A stretch of 64,000 nucleotides of DNA from Physcomitrium patens (GCF_000002425.4 NC_037256.1:16340830-16404829), one strand, 5' to 3'; numbered from the stretch's first letter, positions 27,929 through 40,145 are shown. Notes: generated from the letters alone by a model not told the origin. Made by a program: numbers and translations.

Positions 27929-29828
27929 CTAGCTAGAGATTTAAAATGACGTATAAAATTCTTAGCAAGGTTTTCAATAATATACTCCTTGAATGCAACC
28001 AATTCATTTTGTCATAGCCTATAAATTGGTCCAAATGACAGTTGAGCCTCTTTGTGAAGATGGATAGAACAATTATAAGGACAATGCTTTGGAAGAATAT
28101 CTACGTTTTTCTTTTCAAAAACATCCTAGAAATCTTGATACTCACTAGAAATACTACTTGATGTCTTCTCACTATTAGAAATAGGCATGGCATATAAAGC
28201 AAAAGATAATTCTTTTTTTTGTGGTATGCATAAAAGCTTTCATATCTACCACTAAGGATTTGGATGTACTAGACTTATATATTTTTACTTGACTAATGGG
28301 ATTTTGTATTAAACTTTTGTAATAAAGATTATATTTTTGTAATTAAGATAATTTTAAAATAACTGGATTAGATAGAGATCTTATTATATTAAATATTACT
28401 ATATTATTATGATCTTTAATTTTTATATCTAAAGGAACAATCTCATGCATACCATCTCTAGAAGATAGCAAATAACCATCTATGACTTCTGCATGTACAA
28501 GTTTAGTTTTTTTTATTAACAATATCTCTTCTTTTTTAACATAATCTTTGTCTACAAAATAAGTTGAGGCTCTTAAACCTAATAAAGCTAAGACTTTGTG
28601 ATTTTTTGGTCCTAGATAAACTTCTATTGTAAAAAAAAGGTGAAAGATCTGAAGAGAGAATAGGACCTTTACTAGGAGTTATGCGAGATTCCAACCACAT
28701 GGTCCCTATTCTAGCTAGAGAATTTTTTTTTCCAATATCTCATCTTCTTTGGCAACCATGCTTCTCATTTTGTAATTGCGTTGTTTCTTTAGACAATGTT
28801 GAATAGTATGTTTAGCTTCTCCACAATATAAGCATAAGCCCTTTTGATGTCATCAATTCTTTTCCTACTTTGTGAGGAATTTAAAATGTATTGTATCAAT
28901 TTGCATTAGTTTTGGCCTTGATGAATAAGTTTTTAAAAACTTAGAAGCTGACGTCATTATTTGATTTGTTCTTCTTCAACCAAATCTTTGTTCTTGATAT
29001 CTTTTAAATAATTAATTCTCATATGCAATGGCTTAAGCAATAAATTGTTCCAAAGATTCTATCTTGGATATTATCAATAACAAGTCTTTGACATTATCCT
29101 TCAATCCATATCAAAATTGATTGATAAGGGCTTTGTCATTTCAATCCATGTCGTAAGTGAGGTTTTGGAATTCATTAGTATATATAGAGGCTGACAATGA
29201 TCCTTGTTGTAAAGATAAGAATTTAGTCTTTGCTACTTTTTTTTTTATCACTTTCTCCAAATGTGGCCATAAATAATTCTAGGAATGAGTTTAAATCATA
29301 AAAGAGTCACAAATCTTTTTCCATTAAAGATACAAATCAAAAAAGAGCACTTCTTGATAGAAGTGCACCTATAAATATGACTTGAGTAAATCCATTAGGA
29401 TATTGAAAAAGATGCAACCTTAAATAGAGCTTGATTTCTTGCAAAAATCCTCAAAATTTTGATCTTATTCCGTCAAAATTCTTAGGTATACTAATCCTTG
29501 TCCCTATCATATTTATAGAAGCAAAAATTCCTAGATTTGATTGTAAGGACAATCTACTTGCTTCCTTCAATTGCACAACTTCTTGTAGTAAACTCTAAAC
29601 TTTTTCTATAGGCGTAGGCATAATATGTCCATGATTCACATTAGAAATACGTGAGATTTTCATTCTTATAGTATTGACAAGATCATGAAGATCTACAATA
29701 GTTCCAAATCTATTCTCACTTCTATTGAGAGTAGCATCCATTATCTTTCCTTCCATATACAACTCAAACAAATTCAAAAAGTTAAATTGAAAGAGAGTAA
29801 TCTGCAACCTCTAATAAAAATTTAAACA

Positions 29829-29851
29829 AAAAAGAGTAATCCACTCTTTTT
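29829..29851 (-). other. Perfect leader stem-loop in the old B-like element
   Basis: Arms AAAAAGAG/CTCTTTTT (8 bp) enclose a 7-nt loop that reads TGGATTA on the element strand. It lies between the LTR and gag and is preserved although most of the element has decayed. Confidence 0.7.
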
Positions 29852-31714
29852 AAAGAAAAGATTAGTGTTAGAAAATAAGATTTTTTTTTTAAAGATGGAT
29901 AGTCGGCAACCTTCAAAACGTGTTGACTTTGCAAGATATATATCTTAACTTGCAAAGCAAGTTGTCTATATGTGTGGCACATACTTAGCTTATTCTGCAA
30001 GCTACTAACATATTGTTAACTTGTTGACCAAGTTTCTAACCTATCAATCAACTACAAACATATGTAAAGTCAAAACAACATCTATGAAGCTTCTAAGAAG
30101 CTCTTTTAGAAGGTATTATAAAATTAACCTATTTTTATTTACTTCTATCTAATCATATAGGTATTTATTAGAATACCTATATATATCTGTGATACCAAGC
30201 TTGCTAGAATATGTCATTATCTCATTTTGATTTTGTGATTACATATCAACTAAAAAAGCAACAAAGACCATTAGATGTTTTATCAAAGAAATCATACCTT
30301 GCTTTAAAGGCCAAAGAAAAAAAAAATTAATCAACAATATACCACTCTCTTGAAGCCAAAATAATTTTATCTTTGTACTATTTCTATGATTATACTTGTT
30401 GATTCAATTTTTTTCAAAGAAATTTGTATAGTGTGAGCTAAAGACTAATTAATTTGTAATATCAAGCAGTACGCTAACTAAGAAAAGTTTAAGTTTTTGG
30501 AACATCTTTTGTATTTTTAAGATTGTTTATATATTTTGGAAGGACCAATGCAACTTTGTGTTCTTTAATCTTATCATGACTTTCCAGTTGTAGGACATTT
30601 TGGATTTAACAAAACATTGGAACTTATCTCTCAAGATTTTTAGTGGCGTTAAATGTAGAAGTCCATGAAGGACATTGTTTTCTCATAGAATTTCCAACAT
30701 CATCCTTATGGACTTCTACAGCCACTTCTAATCTCAAAGCAACTATGGTCTTTAATATTAATGGATTTTGTTATTGATGTGCTACTATCAGCTACATTTG
30801 ATTCTATCTACATTGTTGTAGATTGACTTACAAAGATAGCATATTTTATTCCATGAAAAAAAGGTAAGTCAAATAGTATTTATAATGTACCATCAACTAT
30901 CAATAAGTTAACTGGACCTTATATTTATCTTGAGTTAAATTTGCTTATAATAATATTTTTTATGCTTTGACTCAAAAAACACATGTTTATTTCAATTATG
31001 GTTACTATCTAAAGCTTGATTTGTTTAGTTATATCAAAGGATGAAAATCTAGTAGTTGAAGATCTTATAAAACAATTGTTATAGCTCCAAACAATTTTGA
31101 AGCTTTGTTTACAAGTAACTCAAGATTCTTATAAAACATCTTTAAAAAAATTTAGAAAAAAATCCCTTGGTTTTGAAGTTAGAAATAAAGTATGGCTTCT
31201 TTTACAAAATATCAAGACAAATTGGACTTACAACAAGTTGGACTACTAAAGATTGGCATCATTTTATATTCAAAAACAAATCAATCTAATTGCTTATTGG
31301 TTGGAACTACCCACATCTATAAAGGTACATCTAATCTTTCATGTTTTTCTCTTAGATACTTATTCAAAATCAATTATTCTAAAAAGCATACAACCATCAC
31401 CTCCTTGCATTGAAATAGATAATCATGTAGAATGAGATAGAAAAGATCCTTGATTCTTCATGAAGAAGAGACAAGTTGGAATATTTTATTCATTGATGCA
31501 ACTATGATATCAATAAGCGTATGTGAGAACTAGCAAAAAAATATAATTAATGTGCTGCAAAAAGTATAAGAATTTCATTGATGCTATCCTCAAAACCTAA
31601 ACCTATTTTAAGATGAGTTCTTTACAAAGTTACTACTAGGATGTAGTATATAACAAAGAAAGTAGATATGAAACCAATGTTCTTTGTAGAACTTGGAATT
31701 AAAAGAAGAAGTGA

Positions 31715-32167
31715 TGTTACGAACATCCAACAAGAAGATTCTAAAAATATTTTTAAAATATTGTATTAGGTTTTAAAATGTTTGAAAAGATTCTTAAAAA
31801 GTTTTAGAAGATTTTTAGAATATTTTAGGAGATTCTAGAAAGTTCTAAGAAGATTAAAGAAGTTGTCCAAGAAACTTCTTAGGATTGCTTCGTCTTCAAG
31901 CAACAAGGAACTTCTCAAGGAACTTCTTAAGGTTGCTTCATCTTCAAGCAACATGAGAACTTCTGGAGAAGCTTCCTAATACCTAGTATATATTAGAGCT
32001 AAGGCTAAAGGAATCTTCAATCTCAATGATACATCTCTTGAAGCTTTAGTTCACATCTCTTAGTGTTGATCTTGTATTCATCTGATTTAATCTTCTCGTT
32101 AGTTTTTTTTATTGAAACTCTTCTGTTCAACTTCTTCTTTGATCTCTTGTATAGTATATGTGTAACA
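31715..32167 (+). repeat. Old family A 3' LTR
   Basis: This starts TGTTACGAACATCCAAC and ends GTGTAACA. It aligns with 20240-20818 without the 52-bp triplication or TA tract. It keeps a 'TATATTAGAGCTAAGGC' promoter-like region and CTTCAAGCAAC subrepeats. Confidence 0.83.
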
Positions 32168-33450
32168 ATAACTTATCTAAGATAATGTCTTCTATAAGGT
32201 AACTTATTTTATTTTCACTTTTATTTTCTTATTAATAGTAGATATAAAGATTCAATGGACCATTATAAGAAGACCTACATTGCAAAAAAATTACCTAGCC
32301 ATAGATACCTAATGTTAAATGGCTTGATTATCAATAAAACATCATGTGTGCAATTGAGATGATACAATAACAATCAAACATCTTTAAAACAAAAGACAAT
32401 GTTTTTTTTTAATTTTATTTATTTAATTTCTATACTTCTTAGCCATATTATCATTCAATTAAAAACCTATTGTTTGTTGATGAATAATATTTGTGAAATA
32501 TATTTATATTATTATATAAAATAATTGCAATACTTGTATCATTATATTTTGTATTGTTACATGTACGTAAAGTTCAACATTTGTATTCTTGGTATAATTG
32601 GCATATTGTAATTAAAAAAGCTTGAGATTTTTCAATAAAAAAAAATTAATTAAGGTCAAAGTGGTTCTAAATAAATGATATTAATGTTATTTTATTTATG
32701 TTTAAGAATTTGCATAAAATTCCCAAATGTTTAATTTCTACCTCTTCATACAACAAATTCTACAATTACAAATTTAACAGACTAAAATCTAAGTCTGTTC
32801 TTTTAATGCAAATATTGCAGCATGCATGTGTATATATATATCTTTATTTAATTTATTTACTTATTTATAATTACTCTGTTATGTCAATTGTAGATGGATC
32901 GTTTGAATAATTTTTTAAGTATATATTTAAGTAGATATTTAAGTGGTAGCTAAAACTAGGCGATTGATTGTCTTGGCCACCTGACAGTCTAAATCCAGAA
33001 TCCTTCATGAGTCAATCCTAGTTCAATCCAACTCATGAGCGAACACAATGATAAAATATCACAGATGAAAATAAGTACGCTACATAAATTTACCCAGCAC
33101 AACCACGCACCCTCGCTGCAGAGGCTTGCAATATAATGAGTATGAGAAGCTAAACAAGTAAAACAAGTCCAGCCTTTCGTGCCCCGAGATCAGATCCAGG
33201 AACCGTCGCAGTAGCAGCAACAATAAACAACCAAGTGGAAACTGCCTTTTGTCATGAGAGACTTATCACAAAACCCTATTCCAGAAAAATAAGAATCACA
33301 GAACGTGATCGATACCAAGCGTATGCTGAGGAATTTGAGAGACTCTCGGAATCTAGAACCGGGTACACAATAATGATTAAAACTAAACCTCGTCTGAAAC
33401 TATTGATAGTACATGAAAGATCTCTTCAGCCAGCTATATAATTACAGCAC
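32168..33450. other. Intergenic, AT-rich grading to normal composition; eIF3c 3' flank
   Basis: About 32.2-32.9 kb is AT-rich with no recognisable gene. From about 32.95 kb base composition returns to that of the genic regions. The last few hundred bases before 33451 probably form the eIF3c 3' UTR on the - strand. The small + strand frame at 33235-33441 has no recognisable similarity. Confidence 0.5.
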
Positions 33451-36400
33451 TCAGAAGCGGTTACTACCTACCCTTGACAAGCTAACCATGCGACCACCAG
33501 CGTCTGCTTGTTGAACTCCCCGGTTGTTAATCCCAGATGCTGGCCCTGCCTGATAAGGTGTTCGGCCTGCACTGCTGTAAGCATCCTGGTAACGGGTGCT
33601 CTGGTAGCCACTGTTGTAGCCGCTCCTTCCTTGATTACCACGGTTGTAATTGTTAAAGCCACCCTGGTTGTCTCTCGCACCCCGTCCTCCGGCCTGGTTG
33701 TCACGTCCACCGCGACCGCCTCGGTTGTTCCTAAAACCACTGCGGTTTCCTCCAAAATCACCCCCACGTCTGCCACCCGCTGCATCAGCGTAGTCTTGAC
33801 CCTCCTTGTTACGTCGCCCTAATCCCTCCAAGCCACCGCCACCAGTGCGAGCATCGAAAGCCTTCTCGTTGCTCTCCACAAGCACATTCAGCTTTTCAGC
33901 GAACTGGGAGGCCAATGCCTGCAGCCGAGTGGGTTCCATATTATGGGTCACAACGCACCTGGTGGGCTGGTCCCAGCTCGCGTGAAGCTCCTCTGCGATC
34001 ATCATCTTGCTTACGATACTATGCACCTGGGCCTCCGGCAATCCAAACATCACCATCAGCTGGTCCAGGCTCAATGACTCGAAGTATGGGGAGTACGTGA
34101 AGATATACGTCCGCAGGGCTTCCTCTTGCAGCTTCTCCTGCAACATCTCCATGATCGATTCCCGCTGCCCAAGTAGCCTCCACACGTCCATGCTCTGAAT
34201 CACTTCCACTGCCTTCTTCCAATCACCTTTGCTCAATGCCCGCGTCGCTGCCATCACATGGTCACGCACGTTCTCTGGAGGCCCCGTGAACATCTGTTTC
34301 TCATTGATATCCAGCAGCCTTCGAAATGGCTTGCTGATCATTTTGCGCTTCATATCATGCACGCTTGATGCCATGTTAGGAACCTCCAAGAGCATTGCGG
34401 TGATCAGATGCACCGCCTCTAGTAGCTCTAAGTTGATGTGCATGTGAAACGGCATCTGTCGTCTTCTCTCCAGTTTCTCCTGCTCGGGATTCTTCTCGTG
34501 GTATCGACTCTGTGATACTCCCTGCGCTAACAATTCTTTTACGCGACCCCCGGCATATAACTCTGACAGACAGTTGTGCGCCTCTGTCACCAAGGACTCA
34601 CGGAATGCGCACAATCCCAGCTGAGCCATCGCCCTGTTGAACAGAATTTGCGTCGAGATGTCCATGTTCATCACGGACTCCTGCAGATGACTCATCAATA
34701 GCAGGTCACGAGCAGTGTAAAACTCGTCAGAAATAGCGTGCTGATAAATATCGCACAGCATGGCTCGAGCCCTCGTTCGCTCATCCCCATGCTTGTAAAT
34801 CAAGGTCACCAGCTGATCCATCAGCTTCCTATTGACGCTTGGAAATGAGGGCCTGCGCGGAACGATCTCGGGGGTCAGCACGAAGGGAGCAGGCCCCTTC
34901 GTTTCCGTTGATGCCTTCATCACCGCTTCACCGTCCTTCTCCTCGCCATCCTCGCCTGCCACAATCTCCGCAGCTGCACCACCTACACGGCTCTGCAGCT
35001 CCGACAGCTTCCTCATAGCCTCGTATACCTCCTGCGGCTTGTAGTACACATGCTCCACTCGCCTCAAAGCTACTCGAGCGGCTGCCCTCATGTCACCCAG
35101 TCTCTCCACATATGCCTGCACATTCTGGGCCAGTGTCATGAATAAAGGCTCGTCCCGAAGCCGCTCCACATAATCCTTGGTGTGTGGGTCGATGCACTGC
35201 AGGCTCTTAAACAATTCGTCATCGATACGCTCCAAGAAGGCAACCATGTTACCCCACACGTGAATGGATCCCTCGTAATCTGCTCCCTTCTCTGTCTCGT
35301 TCTCTGCCTCAGGTTCAGAGGTCTCGTCCATTTTGATGTTCGGGTATTGTGCTAGAATATCCAAAATTACCAGCACGTTCTGCACGCACTTCTTCCATAC
35401 GGCAATGGGCATGTGTGTGTTCAAGCTTGGATTCACGTCAAACTGCGCGGACACTACGTGCACCATCACCTCCAGCTTCTGGGCGGGCGTCTTCGCACAC
35501 CTCGCCAGGTAGGACAACTGCTCCACCTGCTCGGCACGATCTGTACCCTTTCGTCCACGAGCCACGATGATCTCCTTCAGCTTCTTGTCCACCATCTCCC
35601 ACGAAATCTGGCCGGGATCCATTTTCGGAAACATCTCCTTTGGTTTCTTCTCGGCAGACGTCCAGCCCCCTCCATCGTCCTCTTGCTCCTCATCCTCTTC
35701 ATCCGAATTCATTGTGCGTTCCACAATGTCATCGTCACTGAATCCATCGGCTGATTCGGCATCCTCATCGTCTTCATCGATCTCATCTTCCACTTCTGAT
35801 TCCGGGTTAGCCCTAAATTTTTCGATATCAGCCTCGAACAATTTGTTATTCTTTTTCAGCTTTTGTTTCATGTAATTCAATGACTTCGCATTGCTGGGGC
35901 TCATCTTCTTCTTCGCATCCTTGTTCACCAGAGTCGCATTCAAAAAGTCCTCAAGCATCACAAGGGCCTTAATATAAATGCGAGGTGCGGTCACAGATTC
36001 TGTCACCCGGTTCACCTTCTCCAACTGCTTATTTAGCCGCTCAAAACTTTCTTGTAGCTGAACCCAATCGTTGATTTTCATGTAATTTTTCATTTGCTCT
36101 GTAGTCTGCACCAACTCGTCGAACCGCTTGTCCTTAGCAGATCGAACCATCCGAGGACCTTGGTCGTCAGATTCATCACTGTCTGAATCACCTTGAAGGT
36201 ACTTTGATGGAAGAGCACCTCCACCCTCACCACCGAGGGGGATGTCATCTTCGAGATCGGATACTTCCTCCTCCTCGCTCTCGCTATCACTCTGTATTCA
36301 AACAGAAAATTCAGCCCAATTCCAAATCCACCCTATCATAACAGTATGCTCTTCACCTCACCGACGACCCATAGATTCAGTGCACTCTCTCGGCATCCCA

Positions 36401-36629
36401 AGAATATCAGCATATAGGATCATATGCGCTTGTTACTAAAACCCTAACTTCCTGGATACCAAGACTGAAAAGCACATCGTGCAAAGCCACTCTTACTGTA
36501 TTCAGCAGACGGCATTACATGAAAGACAGGAAAACCCTGTAAAATTTAAAGTACAGAAAAGCAACCGAAAATGCCATAAACCGCACGAAATTGAGCTAAA
36601 AAGTTTAAAAATATACTAGAATGAAACCT

Positions 36630-36673
<44 letters not shown>

Positions 36674-36726
36674 ATATCACAAAAAACTAGAGAACTTACA
36701 TTTTGAGTCCAAAAACGGGACGCCAT
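33451..36726 (-). CDS. EIF3C: Eukaryotic translation initiation factor 3 subunit C
   Basis: eIF3c is a core cytosolic subunit of eIF3, which recruits mRNA and initiator tRNA to the 40S ribosome. Exon 1 (36700-36726) encodes MASRFWTQN, and exon 2 (33451-36291) continues in phase 0 with [16 protein letters not shown], giving 955 aa, close to other plant eIF3c proteins. Order: acidic Ser/Glu N-terminus, eIF3c N-terminal domain (from [13 protein letters not shown], about residues 57-600, with an acidic insert [15 protein letters not shown]), PCI domain (about 660-800, with [18 protein letters not shown] and VVTHNMEP), then an Arg/Gly-rich tail (about 845-955) typical of the plant and animal subunit. 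The 408-bp intron carries an AG/CT microsatellite. The upstream Met is preferred over an internal one at 36150 because it restores the conserved plant N-terminus. It is divergent from the BAG gene. Confidence 0.97.
36634..36671. repeat. AG microsatellite in the eIF3c intron
   Basis: About 19 AG units lie within the single eIF3c intron (36292-36699), close to its 5' end. On the sense strand of the gene it is a CT tract. Confidence 0.95.
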
Positions 36727-38219
36727 GTTGAAGTCTCTGGATGAAGCGGGCGATATCAAACTGGAAAACAAAGCACGAGAGATTGGGAGCGAACGCCGTG
36801 ACGATGGGATTGAGGAAACGCGCGGTGCAAGGAGGTGCGGCGCAGAGCAACAACCTCTCGAAGAGATCTTGCCGAGGGAGATTGAGGCATATGACCCTCG
36901 CCAAACCCTAGTTCATCCATGAGCTTCCGCAAACAACTAATTCATCCATTTTTCATTCATCAACAATTCGGTTTTCGCAACCAGAACGGCCCAAGCCTGA
37001 AAGGTACAAAGTCAAAGAAAAGTTGAGTAAAAAATAAGGATTCGTAATCAATGCATCTTCAATAGCAATGAATTTTCTTCTAAAATCTGGTTTAATTCAA
37101 ATTTAAAAACCGTAAACAAATATTACAATCGTTAGAAGTATGTCTTTGTAAGAATCTATGTCTTTTAAAGTCTATTCATTCTTTCTTCTTATTTTATTTT
37201 TGGATTTAGACATTAGGACCAAAAATTCATAAAAAGTTTCACACAAGTTCTCATCTCACAGACTTTGGTGTGCATTGTCGCACAAGCAACACTGACCTGG
37301 AATGACTGCCGTGCACAACAAGCATCGATCATTAACCGAATTACCCGCTCCGTGTCCCACTCCCTCCGTCTGAGGTTTCAATCCCATGCCTCGGTTGCAC
37401 TGCCATTTGTTTCCCTTCCCCTAGTTGTTTAGATTGCAGCTAAGTTTAGGGGGCCAGGTTCTGGCGACGAGAATCACGACAAGGGAGTGCCGCACAACAC
37501 AGAACAGTCTAACACAACGCCTCGACTTGTGTGCATGCAAGGCTCCCTGACAGAGGAAAAACGGTTTGAGAAGCTAAAATAAATTTTGAAAAAAAACAAC
37601 CGACACACACGACCTATTGATACCCTGGATCAATATCCAGTTTTCAATGCCCTGTGCCAAGTCAAACCTGGAAACACATCCACCTGAATACTGGAGAATG
37701 TTTTTATGGAAGCCCGATTATTGTGAAAGGACATTCGGAAGTTTCTGAGACTGCAGGTTTGGAGCCGAAACGTCCAAATTCGACATCAACTGGGATCTGA
37801 GTTGGCATGCCAAGTATCCCATAAGATACGCCACATCAGCATAGTTTGGATATTTATTGTCCTAGTTGGCAGGTGCATTGCGACCTTCCGAGGCTGTATC
37901 ATTCGCGAACATTCCAGAACACAGTTGAAGCTTCCTGGGCCTGTTCTTTTCCAGAGACTTGAACCGCACTTTGCTGTTTCCCCATACAAATTGCCCGTTC
38001 TGCATCGGCAAGCCAGTGTCCCGAGTGTTTGTTTTGATTCTGTGACGAGGTGTGAGGCTTAGCGCTGTAGTAGGTGGTTGTGGATACGTGGTTACATTTT
38101 TGAGGAGGGTCGTTGTGATCTCATCTAAAGAGATTCTTCCCTAAATCGGAGTAGAGTCGCTTGTTTGTTGATTGGATTGATTGTCGCTGTGAGGGAGAAG
38201 TTGAAATACGTAACAAATT
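36727..38219. promoter_or_regulatory. Divergent promoter region between eIF3c and the BAG gene
   Basis: This 1.5-kb spacer separates two head-to-head genes, so it should contain both promoters and both 5' UTRs. No coding gene is recognisable within it. A strong heat-shock element lies at 37902-37919, about 300 bp upstream of the BAG start codon. Start sites cannot be fixed from sequence. Confidence 0.7.
37902..37919 (+). promoter_or_regulatory. Perfect four-unit heat-shock element
   Basis: The sequence reads TTCGCGAACATTCCAGAA: four alternating TTC/GAA pentamer cores at exact 5-bp spacing, which is the canonical high-affinity heat-shock-factor site. A further GAAGCTTC half-array follows at about 37927. 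Position upstream of a BAG-family co-chaperone fits heat control, as known for Arabidopsis BAG6. Confidence 0.8.
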
Positions 38220-40145
38220 ATGGGAGGAGGACTTTTTGATAGTATGTTGGATCCTTACAGCACTGCGTGCATGTATCCTAGGGCGCAAACGAGGGGTCGG
38301 TATTATCGGCCAAGGTCTCCTGCGTATGATTATCCTGGTTTTACTGGGATGCCAGAGAATCGCGTCTTTTCGAGTGAGGTTAAGGAAACTCCTGTTGGGA
38401 GGGCTGTAAGGACGATTCCTGTTACAGATGGAAGTGCACCTGTGGCGATGTCGCGAAACGTGGATCGAGTAAAGACGCCGCCTGAGCTTGAGAGGTTTGC
38501 GAGTAAGGAGCTAGCCGCAAGGAAGATCCAAGCTGTGTACCGTGGTTATTCCGTGCGAAGGACTCAACCTCTGAAACACTTGAGATTGACCATGAAAGTC
38601 AAAGAGGAGCTGAAGAAGTTGAAGTTGAAGTTGGAAGGGGAAGAACAGAGGAAAAAGCTTTGTAGTGACCCGCAGGAAAGAATTAGGTGGACGGAAGGTG
38701 TCATGGCATTGCTATTACGGTTGGATCAGCTGCAAGGTGCGCATCCGGATGTCCGAATCATACGTAAGGCAGTAGCAAAAGAACTGATAGCATTACAGGG
38801 ACAGCTCGATTCCCTCTCCGATTCCTCTGAAGAGCACAGTGTTGGAGATGCACCTGAAGAGAACATTACCATGCGGGATGCAGCGGGTGAAGGGACGAAA
38901 ATATTTCATGATGACGCAAACATTCCTGCTGTAGAAACCACGGAGGGAGTGGAATTCAAGAACAACATTTCGCAGGAATTGAATGATTTTGAAAATAAGA
39001 ACTTTGCACCGACAGTACAGGAAGCAGATGATATCCATTCTGCCCTCGAGGTCAATCAGACTAAGTATCAGAGTTCTGTATTAGAGGAGGGCAACGAGAT
39101 GGATGAGAATAATTCTGATGACATCAAGGTCAATGAGAATTTAACACCGGAGCATCAGTTACCTGTGGAGGTGAGTGCCTCAGTCGCCGCAGATTGTCAT
39201 GAACAAGCTGCTTCGTTCCATAGACCAATAGGTGAGAGCGCGAATACAAATGTGGAACGAGTTTTGGAACCATGCTCTTCAGAGACTTCTTCTGAGATTT
39301 CAATTGGTGAAGGAAATGAAGAAAGAATGCTGGGTTCAAATCCAGCCCTCGACTTGGCAGAGGGAGATAAGGGAAGTGTATTTCGCACGGAAAATCACAT
39401 TACCGGAGAGGGCTGTCAAATAGACGATGCAGTGGCAAGTGCACCCTGTAAAGATTCTACTGAAGATCCAATCGCAGTCAAGAATGAGGCAACAGTTCCT
39501 GTCGAGAATGATCGCAGCAGTGAGTTGGGTCACACCACGAGGAGTGAAGCAGAGAGACCAATGATTGAAGTTGAAAAGCCAGAGCTCAATACTGCACCAA
39601 ACTCTTCCGTGGATGGTTTCTATCCTGATGCTCTCATGCGTCTGGAAGGGAGAGAGGATGATGCAGGACTGCCGGATCTAGGTGGAAGATGGATGATTTC
39701 AGCAAGTCCTTCGAAAACTCCTTGTCTGGAATCGCAATGCGCTGCGAGTTTGGAAGTTGGTCAGTCTCAGTCTCCAACTGCAGAGAATTGTAATGCTTTG
39801 TCGAACCGTGCGCTGCTGCAGCAACTGCTCGAGGAGAATCGGAAACTGAAGGATGTCGTTGGGCAAGTGTTACACTGGGGGAAGCAACAGAATGATATTA
39901 TTTACAATTTAGCTAGCCGGATCGAAAAACTGGAGGAACACCGGCCCCAAGCAAACATGTTGCATGAGGAGAAAAACAAGGGCAGGAATGGAAGTAGCAC
40001 TGAAACATATTTGGCTGGCGATAGGGGAAGATCACTCCCCAGGATGGAGAGAAATCGCAGGAAAGGAAGGTCGAGGCATCGGTTCCAATTAGGTTACTTA
40101 GATCCAGAAAATTGGCTCTCGGCAGATTCAGACGAATGTTTTTGA
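38220..40145 (+). CDS. BAG6: BAG-domain co-chaperone with IQ motif, BAG6-like
   Basis: BAG proteins bind the HSP70 ATPase domain and promote nucleotide exchange; the plant-specific IQ+BAG subgroup also binds calmodulin. The intronless 641-aa frame starts MGGGLFDSMLDPY. An IQ motif IQAVYRGYSVRR sits at residues 103-114, followed directly by a BAG domain (about 120-199: helices from LRLTMKVKEELKKL to ELIALQGQLDSL). A long acidic, probably disordered middle (about 200-545) is followed by a C-terminal coiled coil LLQQLLEENRKLKDVV...NLASRIEKLEEH (about 560-605) and a basic tail. This order, including the C-terminal coil, matches Arabidopsis BAG6 rather than the short BAG5 or BAG7. It is shorter than Arabidopsis BAG6. 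A four-unit heat-shock element about 300 bp upstream suggests heat induction. It is divergent from eIF3c and convergent with the J-protein gene. Confidence 0.9.
   Translation: MGGGLFDSMLDPYSTACMYPRAQTRGRYYRPRSPAYDYPGFTGMPENRVFSSEVKETPVGRAVRTIPVTDGSAPVAMSRNVDRVKTPPELERFASKELAARKIQAVYRGYSVRRTQPLKHLRLTMKVKEELKKLKLKLEGEEQRKKLCSDPQERIRWTEGVMALLLRLDQLQGAHPDVRIIRKAVAKELIALQGQLDSLSDSSEEHSVGDAPEENITMRDAAGEGTKIFHDDANIPAVETTEGVEFKNNISQELNDFENKNFAPTVQEADDIHSALEVNQTKYQSSVLEEGNEMDENNSDDIKVNENLTPEHQLPVEVSASVAADCHEQAASFHRPIGESANTNVERVLEPCSSETSSEISIGEGNEERMLGSNPALDLAEGDKGSVFRTENHITGEGCQIDDAVASAPCKDSTEDPIAVKNEATVPVENDRSSELGHTTRSEAERPMIEVEKPELNTAPNSSVDGFYPDALMRLEGREDDAGLPDLGGRWMISASPSKTPCLESQCAASLEVGQSQSPTAENCNALSNRALLQQLLEENRKLKDVVGQVLHWGKQQNDIIYNLASRIEKLEEHRPQANMLHEEKNKGRNGSSTETYLAGDRGRSLPRMERNRRKGRSRHRFQLGYLDPENWLSADSDECF

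Larger units (their letters stand above)
23879..30194 (-). mobile_element. Old B-like Gypsy element nested in the old family A element
   Basis: The 3' LTR (on the left) is 23879-24408 and a partial 5' LTR lies at about 29910-30194. Flanks CTAAG (23874-23878) and CCAAG (30195-30199) differ by one C-to-T and fit a 5-bp target duplication. On the - strand, in order: gag (about 28.8-29.75 kb; fragment IVDLHDLVNTIRMKI), protease (about 28.2-28.7), reverse transcriptase (about 26.3-28.1, interrupted by another insertion), RNase H (about 25.75-26.3; fragment EWHYYLEGTSSPVTVYINH), integrase (about 24.8-25.5; fragment MDFIMNLLVLGLYDSIF). Many lesions; long extinct. After its right end the host family A element resumes. 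Confidence 0.85.
20240..32167 (+). mobile_element. Very old family A-related Gypsy element, split by a nested insertion
   Basis: LTRs lie at 20240-20818 and 31715-32167, flanked by GTAAT (20235-20239) and ATAAC (32168-32172). Both derive from GTAAC by one transition, so they make a credible target duplication. Parts: leader (20.82-20.99 kb), gag (about 21.0-22.0), protease (about 22.2-22.6), reverse transcriptase (about 22.7-23.4), RNase H (about 23.5 to the insertion at 23878), then after the insert the rest of RNase H and integrase (about 30.2-31.3) and chromodomain remnants (about 31.4-31.6). Every part is recognisable by alignment to the fresher family A copies but carries many lesions. 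Three TA microsatellites have grown inside it. It hosts the 23879-30194 element. Confidence 0.85.

Noticed and set aside
33508-35875. Several + strand open frames of 60-113 codons
   Set aside because: They lie antisense to the long conserved eIF3c exon and have no motif of their own; GC-rich coding DNA often leaves such open antisense frames.
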